A stretch of 64,000 bases of DNA. It comes from Chitinophaga pollutisoli. GTDB taxonomy: Bacteria > Bacteroidota > Bacteroidia > Chitinophagales > Chitinophagaceae. The notes beneath the pieces are model-generated. The model searched no databases. It saw only the letters and a program-made list of their open reading frames with translations, and was not told where the DNA came from. The stretch covers positions 3,038,001-3,102,000 of the forward strand of contig NZ_CP149822.1 in assembly GCF_038396755.1 (NCBI RefSeq). The letters run 5' to 3'. Within the stretch, counting starts at the first letter, position 1; the number at the start of each line of letters is the position of its first letter. A program made the translations under genes and the position numbers. Below, piece after piece: positions 58,510 through 64,000 of this stretch.

Positions 58510-59350
58510 TGGGGTGCAGGATTTGACCAGTGATATAATTCGCTTCCGCGGAAGCCAGGAAAACATAACAGCCCGCTACTTCGGCGGGCTCGCCAGCGCG
58601 CTTGAGCGGTACATCGGACCCAAAGTTGGCCACATGATCCGCCGGGAATGTGGCCGGAATGAGGGGCGTCCAGATGGGCCCGGGGGCCACGCCATTCACC
58701 CGGATGCCCTTATCGGCAAGCATCGACGACAATGAACGCGTAAACGACACGATAGCGCCTTTGGTGGCGGCATAATCGACCAGGTGCGCGCTGCCGCGGT
58801 AGGCGGTAACCGAAGTGGTGTTGATGATGCTGCCGCCGCGGGGAATGTGGGGCAAAGCGAAGCGCGTAAGGTAGAAATGGGAGAATATGTTGACGGAAAA
58901 TGTCCGTAAAAGCTGTTCTGCCGTAATATCCCCGAACTTTTTCTGTGGGAACTGCACCGCGGCGTTATTCACCAGGATATCGATCTTCCCGAATTTCCTC
59001 ACCGTTTGCTTCACGATTTTATCGCAATGCCGTTCCTTACTGATGTCTCCCGGGATGAGGAGCGCCTCGCGCCCCCGTTCCAGCACGCCTTGTGCGGTGG
59101 CATCGGCGTCCTCCGTTTCATTGAGGTAAGCGATAGCGACGTGGGCGCCTTGTTCGGCGAAAGCGAATGCGATGGCCCGTCCGATCCCGCTGTCGCCCCC
59201 GGTGATGAGCGCCACTTTATCCTGGAGCCTGCCGGCGGCAGGGGACCGGGGCTGCGCGTCGGGGAGCGGGGTCATTTTATGCTCTATCCCCGGTTGGCGG
59301 CGCTGCCGTTGTGGCGGACGGAGTGTTTTCTTCTTGTTCGACTTCTGCAT
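58484..59350 (-). CDS. Short-chain dehydrogenase, general-stress type (YghA/YdaD-like)
   Basis: A 288-aa SDR. A polar N-terminal extension (about 1-40) precedes the cofactor motif ALITGGDSGIGRAIAFAFAE (TGxxxGIG). IDILVNNAAVQFPQK, SIINTTSVTAYRG with the catalytic Ser, and YAATKGAIVSFTRSL (Y-x3-K) follow; NGVAPGPIWTPLIP and YITGQILHPNGGEIVNG end it. This is the family of glucose-dehydrogenase-like stress proteins such as YghA. The substrate is unknown. It lies between topoisomerase IB and the DUF892 gene. Confidence 0.88.
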   Translation of the reverse strand: MQKSNKKKTLRPPQRQRRQPGIEHKMTPLPDAQPRSPAAGRLQDKVALITGGDSGIGRAIAFAFAEQGAHVAIAYLNETEDADATAQGVLERGREALLIPGDISKERHCDKIVKQTVRKFGKIDILVNNAAVQFPQKKFGDITAEQLLRTFSVNIFSHFYLTRFALPHIPRGGSIINTTSVTAYRGSAHLVDYAATKGAIVSFTRSLSSMLADKGIRVNGVAPGPIWTPLIPATFPADHVANFGSDVPLKRAGEPAEVAGCYVFLASAEANYITGQILHPNGGEIVNG

Positions 59351-59390
59351 ACCAGATGTTTTTTACACGATCGATCGGGGTTCAACAATT

Positions 59391-59434
59391 AAAAGGGCCG
59401 TTTCCATGTTCCTTGCAAACATGAAAGCGGCCCT
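59391..59434 (-). terminator. Terminator after the DUF892 gene
   Basis: GGGCCG and CGGCCC (59395-59400 with 59428-59433) close a long stem extended by TTTC-CATGTT / AACATG-AAA with one bulge. On the minus strand the hairpin is followed by TTTTAATTG. It separates the DUF892 unit from the dehydrogenase gene. Confidence 0.65.
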
Positions 59435-59449
59435 CCAACCGTTGGCGCA

Positions 59450-60073
59450 TCAGTCTTCCGCCAACGCTTCCTCGTTCACCTTGGTCTCGGCGATTTGGGT
59501 GAGGAGGGAATCTGTTTCCTTTTCTTCGTCCAGCGTTTGTTCGAGTATGTTGGCGGCTTCGGTATGCCCCATTCTCGTGGCGAGGGTTCTGAGACTGCCG
59601 TAAGACGCGATTTCGTAGTGTTCCACTTTCTGCGCGGCGATGATAAGGCCGGCGTCGAGCACGGAGCCCGGATCTTCTTCACTGATTAGTTCCTGTGCTT
59701 CGGCTACGAGGCCTTCCATGGCATCGCATTTCTTGCCTATGGCCCGGGCGCCCATCAGGTCGAATATTTCTTCAAGACGGCTTACATGCCCTTTAGTAGC
59801 TTCCAGGTGCTCGGCGAACGCATCTACCAGCTCGGCCGTAGTAGCGGCTTTCTGCATTTTAGGAAGCGCTTTCACGAGGTGCTTTTCGGCCCAGTAAATG
59901 TCCTTCAGTTCGTCCATGAACAGCTGGTGGAATGGAGAAGATTCCATATCGCCATTGCGCGCAGCAGGTTTGCGGGTTGCAGCAGCTTTCTTCGCCGCGC
60001 CATTGCTGCGGCCGTTTGATTTTGCGGAAGCGCCGTTCCGGGAAGCGGTCGTCCTGGTGTTTTTTGTTGCCAT
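59450..60073 (-). CDS. Ferritin-like DUF892 protein (YciE/YciF type)
   Basis: A 207-aa protein. The first 45 residues are low-complexity and basic (ASRNGASAKSNGRSNGAAKK). The four-helix DUF892 core begins SPFHQLFMDELKDIYWAEKH and has the E-x-x-Y-W-AEK start, AFAEHLEATKGHVSRLEEIF, and the E-x6-Y-x-H-like pattern KVEHYEIASYGSLRTLATRM, which supply ferritin-like ligands. Such proteins are induced by osmotic and general stress in many bacteria. Its neighbours are a stress-type SDR and a disordered protein. Confidence 0.88.
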   Translation of the reverse strand: MATKNTRTTASRNGASAKSNGRSNGAAKKAAATRKPAARNGDMESSPFHQLFMDELKDIYWAEKHLVKALPKMQKAATTAELVDAFAEHLEATKGHVSRLEEIFDLMGARAIGKKCDAMEGLVAEAQELISEEDPGSVLDAGLIIAAQKVEHYEIASYGSLRTLATRMGHTEAANILEQTLDEEKETDSLLTQIAETKVNEEALAED

Positions 60074-60094
60074 AATGCTTGAGGTTTTTCGGGT

Positions 60095-60502
60095 TTATTT
60101 GTTAGGAAACGGGAAGCGGTCGCGTTTGTCGATGATGCTTTCATCTTCCATGCGTTGCTGTCCGACGATATCGGGGGATTTCTCCTGCACGTCGTTGTTT
60201 TCTTCGCTTTCCGGAATATCGGGTTTATGTACCTTGTCGCCTTTTTCAGGCCCGCCCTGCCGGGGACCTTTTTCGGGTTTGTCCTGGCGGGGGCCTTGCT
60301 CAGGCTCCGATTGCGGGTCGCTGGGTTTGCGGTCAATCTCCCGTTTGGGGATTTCCTGCGGGATGTCCGGGTTTTGCTTATCCGGTTCTTGTCCCAGGCC
60401 CGGTTTGGGTTGTCCGCCGCCCTGTCCGCGGTTTTCATCGGGTGGCTGCACGCCCGGCGCGGCCGGGTTCGGGCGGGGGTTCTTGTCGTTCTCGTTTTTC
60501 AT
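60095..60502 (-). CDS. Low-complexity, probably disordered protein
   Basis: A 135-aa protein without a recognisable domain. It is rich in P, E, K, D, G, N and Q, with near-repeats such as PEQGPRQDKPEKGPRQGGPE. It has no Cys, no Trp, no signal peptide and few hydrophobic residues, so it should be unfolded and highly soluble. It lies 21 bp upstream of the DUF892 gene in the same direction and is probably co-transcribed. A role as a hydrophilin-like stress protectant is possible from composition and context only. Confidence 0.6.
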   Translation of the reverse strand: MKNENDKNPRPNPAAPGVQPPDENRGQGGGQPKPGLGQEPDKQNPDIPQEIPKREIDRKPSDPQSEPEQGPRQDKPEKGPRQGGPEKGDKVHKPDIPESEENNDVQEKSPDIVGQQRMEDESIIDKRDRFPFPNK

Positions 60503-60786
60503 GCCGGATGATTTTAAGGTTTAACGTTCTTTCTTTTTTATGTCCAAACAGCATTCCAACACCGGGGCACATGTTTTGCGGATAGAGGAGCAACAACAAT
60601 ATCAGTAGCCACAGGAATGCGTTAGGATTATCGGCGCGCCTATTTGAATGCGGGGGTTTTCGTAATTTGGGGGAATGATCGGTGGGATTTCACACATCTT
60701 TGTACCGGTTTCCTGTAGAAGGGAGTTTTCAGTATGTAGAAAATCTTGCACATCCAAAACCGGCATCCATAAACAGTTTGAAGGAA

Positions 60787-62198
60787 ATGCACATCAGCAT
60801 ACATAAAAAGATCAGGGTGGGATTTTTTATCGCGTTTACCGCGATCATCGGCGCCAGCGTGGTGTCGTACCTCATCGCCAAAAACCTCATGCACAACGCT
60901 TCGCGCCTCCAGCATGCCGTGGAAGTCTCCAAACGCCTGGAGCTCATTTCCCGCCACCTGAAAGACGCCGAGGCCGCCATCCGCGGGTACAACATCACCC
61001 ATCAACAGGAATTCCTCCACCCCAGCATGTCCGAACGCAGTGTAAAGATCGAAAAGGAATACCGCAAGCTCCGGCAGGTCATCGATGATCCCCCCCAGCA
61101 AAAAAATCTCGACACCCTCAAACGCCTCCTCGACATCAAATACGGACAACTCCTCGCCGGCGCCCGCCCGTCCAGCGGCAGCATCTCGGTCAAGGAAGGC
61201 GAATTGTCGATGGACCAGATCGACCGCAAAATGCAGGACATGATCAACATCGAAGAAGCGCAGCTCACTGAAAAATCAAGGGCCTTTACCTTCTTCTCCA
61301 ACCTCTGGATCCCGGTGGTGTTCATCATTTCCCTGATCGCCATCATCATCGGCATCTATTCATATGTTACGCTCAACCGCGAGTTCCGTCTCCAGCTGCA
61401 CATCGAGTCCAGGATGCGCAGCTACCAGCGGGAGCTGCAGGAAAACATCAACCTGCTCAACAAATCCAACCAGGAGCTGGAACAATTCGCTTACGTTGCC
61501 TCCCACGACCTCCAGGAGCCCCTCCGCAAAATATCCACCTTCTCCGACCGGCTGTTGCTCAAATACCGCGACGAAATCCCCCCGAAGCGGGGCAACTGGT
61601 AGATCGCATGGTTTCCGCCGTAGGCCGCATGCGGGTGCTGATCAACGACCTCCTGATTTTCTCCCGCGCCGGCCGCATCACGCCCGACACCATCGCCGAA
61701 ATAAACCTCAACGAGCTGCTCCGCGACGTACTCGGCGACCTCGACGTGCCTCTCCAGGATAAGAAAGGCGCCGTCCAGACCGATCCGCTGCCCGTTATCG
61801 AAGGCTCTGACACCGGTTTGCACCAATTGTTCCAAAACATCCTTTCCAACAGCATTAAATTCGCCGCGCCGGAGCGCCCGCTGCTCATCCGCATTACCGG
61901 CGAAACCCTCACCGGCTACGAGGCCGGCGTACCCAGTGAGAAAAAAGCCGCGGAAAAATACCTGCGCATCCGGGTTCAGGACAACGGCATCGGGTTCGAT
62001 CCCGCGTACGCCGACCGCATTTTCCTCATCTTTCAGCGCCTGCATGGCGTCAGCGAATACAAAGGCACCGGCATCGGGCTGGCCATCTGCAAAAAAATCG
62101 TGGAAGCCCACCAGGGCTACATCTCCGCAGAAGGCTCTCCGGGCAATGGCGCTGCTTTTATTATCACCCTTCCACTGAAACAAATGCGGGAAGACTGA
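60787..62198 (+). CDS. Sensor histidine kinase with CHASE3-like sensor, frameshifted
   Basis: A membrane kinase, 470 aa when restored. A first helix (KIRVGFFIAFTAIIGASVVSY) and a second (WIPVVFIISLIAIIIGIYSYV) flank a periplasmic CHASE3-like domain with AAIRGYNITHQQEF. HisKA has YVASHDLQEPLRKI, the phytochrome-kinase-like H-D-L-Q-E-P motif. The frame is lost at a C6 run (61578-61583). One more C gives IPPEAGQLVDRMVSAVGRMR and the HATPase with LFQNILSNSIKFA, DNGIGFDPAY and KGTGIGLAIC, ending at 62198. The ATG at 60787 is preceded by GAAGG. It is 48 nt from a receiver-kinase gene and likely works with it. Confidence 0.87.
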
Positions 62199-62246
62199 TT
62201 TTTGAGCATGTTTCTTGCTCTGAAACTGGAATACCATTGACAGATT

Positions 62247-63683
62247 ATGAAAGAAAAACGTAAACGCATCCTGATGGTCGACGATGACGAAGATGATTTC
62301 TTCCTCGTCAGCACTGTTTTACAGGATGTGGCTGCAGATCAGTATGAGCTTACCTGGGCATCCACTTACGACAAAGCCCTTGAAGCCATCGGGAAGCGGG
62401 AACACGAACTGTACCTCGTGGATTACCGCCTGGGCATGCACACCGGTATCGATATTCTCCGACATTTCCAGGAAATCGGGTATGAAGCCCCCGTGATTAT
62501 GCTCACCGGCAAAGGCGATTACGCCATCGATAATGAAGCGATGATCGCCGGGGCCACCGACTATCTCGTGAAAGGAGACATCACCGGGCCCGAGCTGGAG
62601 CGCGCTATCCGTTATGGCATCACGGAATTCAAACACCTACGCGCCATCGCGGAAAACGAACGCAAATATTTCGGCATTTTCGAGAAAAGCCACGATATCA
62701 TCATCCTGGCCGACTGCGATATGAATATCATCGACGCCAATCCCAACGCCCGCAAGAAGCTCGCTCACTCCCGGGAAGATTTGCTGACGATGAACATGAG
62801 AGACCTGTTCTTCCTCGAATCGGAATGCAAGCGTTTCATGGATGAGATTTGTACCGAAGACGCCATCGTGCAGCAGGAGTTTACTTTCCGTGAAAAATCC
62901 GGCCGGAAGATTTCCGTGCTCGTCAACGCCAACAAGCTCGATGAACAGCTGGGCACTTTCCTGTGCGTAGCGGAGGATATTACCGACAAAAAACGGGAGG
63001 AACAGGAGAAAAGGCAACAGGAAAAGTTCGTGATTTCGGGGCGCATCGCCCGTGTGATCGCGCATGAGGTCCGCAATCCGCTCACCAATATCATCCTGGC
63101 CGTGGGGCAGTTCCGCGGAGAAGAATCCACCAGCCTGGAAGACACCACGCTCTATCTCGATATCATCGAACGCAATTGCACGCGCATCAACCAACTGGTG
63201 ACCGAACTGCTGCAATCCACCCGCATGATGGAGCTGCACCTCCTCGAACATGATCTCACTACCCTGATCCATAGCGCGCTTTCGCTGGCAATGGACCGGT
63301 TGAAACTCAACGGTATCAGGCTGGAGGAAGATTTCGCGCCGCAACAGGCGATGATTACGGCCGACGTGGAAAAGATGAACATCGCCCTGCTGAACATTTT
63401 CATTAACGCCATCGAAGCCATGACACCCGGCAAAGGCGTGCTTACGATCCACACGGCTGTAGAAGGGAAAACAGCCACCATCCGGATTACGGACAATGGC
63501 ATGGGCATCCCCGAAGAGAACAAAGCCCGCCTGTTCGATCCTTTCTTCACTTCTAAAACGAAAGGCACCGGGCTGGGGCTCACCTCTACCCAAAACATCA
63601 TTATCAATCACAAAGGCCACATCCAGGTGGAGAGCATCCTGGGCGAAGGCACTACATTTATTATTACGTTGCCCGCGAATTAG
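62247..63683 (+). CDS. Receiver-PAS-histidine kinase
   Basis: A 478-aa soluble hybrid. The N-terminal receiver has MVDDDEDDFFLVSTVLQD and Asp59 in LYLVDYRLGMHTG. A PAS domain (about 136-250) has YFGIFEKSHDIIILADCDMN. HisKA has the acceptor His273 in AHEVRNPLTNIILA, and the HATPase has NIFINAIEAMTPG, DNGMGIPEEN and TGLGLTSTQN. With the receiver in front, it is probably controlled by another kinase, most likely the membrane kinase encoded just upstream. The stop lies 3 nt from the convergent gene's stop. Confidence 0.9.
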   Translation: MKEKRKRILMVDDDEDDFFLVSTVLQDVAADQYELTWASTYDKALEAIGKREHELYLVDYRLGMHTGIDILRHFQEIGYEAPVIMLTGKGDYAIDNEAMIAGATDYLVKGDITGPELERAIRYGITEFKHLRAIAENERKYFGIFEKSHDIIILADCDMNIIDANPNARKKLAHSREDLLTMNMRDLFFLESECKRFMDEICTEDAIVQQEFTFREKSGRKISVLVNANKLDEQLGTFLCVAEDITDKKREEQEKRQQEKFVISGRIARVIAHEVRNPLTNIILAVGQFRGEESTSLEDTTLYLDIIERNCTRINQLVTELLQSTRMMELHLLEHDLTTLIHSALSLAMDRLKLNGIRLEEDFAPQQAMITADVEKMNIALLNIFINAIEAMTPGKGVLTIHTAVEGKTATIRITDNGMGIPEENKARLFDPFFTSKTKGTGLGLTSTQNIIINHKGHIQVESILGEGTTFIITLPAN

Positions 63684-63686
63684 GTT

Positions 63687-64000
63687 TTACCATTTTTTGA
63701 ACATCACCGTGTCCCCTTTTGCGTTGATCCTCGTTTCCATGTTTACGAAGCCCCGCAGCCAGCGGGCTTTGTAGATTTTCGCGCCGGGAAGCTTCAGGAG
63801 GACATTCCCTTGCTGGTCCTGCACTTCGTCGGTCCACCATTGCTCCTGGGGAACAGTGACGGTATTGGGCAAAATATTATCCGGGCTTTCGGAGAAGCTC
63901 TTGATATTGCGCTGGATTTTACCGGCAACGGCGTGGAAGGAATTGTCTTTCGTGTGGAATTCGAGTAACGTATCGACCATTGTGAGGTAGAAAACACCGT
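63687..64000 (-). CDS. Hypothetical protein, C-terminal part (runs off the window)
   Basis: The minus-strand frame is open to the window edge; a Met codon occurs at 63980, but open codons continue above it (GVFYLT precedes it), so the true start may lie outside. The visible part has VDTLLEFHTKDNSFHAVAGK, VPQEQWWTDEVQDQQGNVLL and a basic end (KARWLRGFVNMETRINAKGD). I do not recognise a family. It is convergent with the receiver-kinase gene. Confidence 0.55.
   Translation of the reverse strand, partial: GVFYLTMVDTLLEFHTKDNSFHAVAGKIQRNIKSFSESPDNILPNTVTVPQEQWWTDEVQDQQGNVLLKLPGAKIYKARWLRGFVNMETRINAKGDTVMFKKW

Overview
The window is a bacterial chromosome segment that looks like Bacteroidota, most likely Chitinophagaceae and Chitinophaga-like. 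The reasons are family content (S9 peptidase, GH29 fucosidase, Wzi capsule assembly protein, UpxY-type antiterminator, split KdpD, beta-barrel porin inside kdp), weak Shine-Dalgarno signals, and Bacteroidota-type promoter elements (TTTG / TAnnTTTG). Base composition is moderately GC-rich by eye. No rRNA, tRNA, CRISPR array, insertion sequence or prophage was recognised.

Layout. 1-3.8 kb: siroheme nitrite reductase (nirB, cut by the window edge), divergent uroporphyrinogen-III methyltransferase (cobA) and a Crp/Fnr regulator with an N-terminal cysteine cluster; an FNR-like box lies between nirB and cobA. 3.8-25.1 kb: one long minus-strand exopolysaccharide operon. It runs from wza, wzc and an UpxY antiterminator through GDP-fucose and UDP-glucuronate synthesis, flippase, glycosyltransferases, polymerase, pyruvyl- and acetyltransferases, to the priming sugar transferase and a PHP-type tyrosine phosphatase. 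The gene set resembles a colanic-acid-type Wzx/Wzy pathway. 25.2-29.2 kb: two response regulators and a histidine kinase, then wzi. 29.4-29.7 kb: an inverted array of 11-bp repeats and a remnant of a short-chain dehydrogenase gene. 29.7-39.1 kb: dehydrogenase, fucosidase, a GNAT-like/HTH pair with toxin-antitoxin-like layout, Rieske protein, HflX, S9 peptidase, PaaG-like hydratase and an outer membrane protein. 39.4-52.7 kb: a hybrid kinase, then the kdp potassium system (kdpFABC, porin, KdpD, kinase), preceded by a sigma-54-type promoter and a sigma-54 response regulator. 53.4-60.5 kb: a stress and DNA-repair cluster (LigD, Ku, topoisomerase IB, DUF892 ferritin-like protein, dehydrogenase, disordered protein). 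60.8-63.7 kb: two more sensor kinases.

Sequence quality. Five genes (nirB, the priming sugar transferase, wzx, the fucosidase, a sensor kinase) are broken by single frameshifts, each exactly in a homopolymer run. The two LigD reading frames could be fused the same way. The pattern points to homopolymer miscalls rather than real gene loss, so these genes are annotated over their full extents.

No wholly new system can be proved from this sequence. The items most worth a second look are the 11-bp repeat array, the GNAT-like/HTH pair with its palindrome, the sigma-54 control of kdp, the palindrome at the regulator promoter beside the polysaccharide locus, and the FNR-box/Cys-cluster regulator module.
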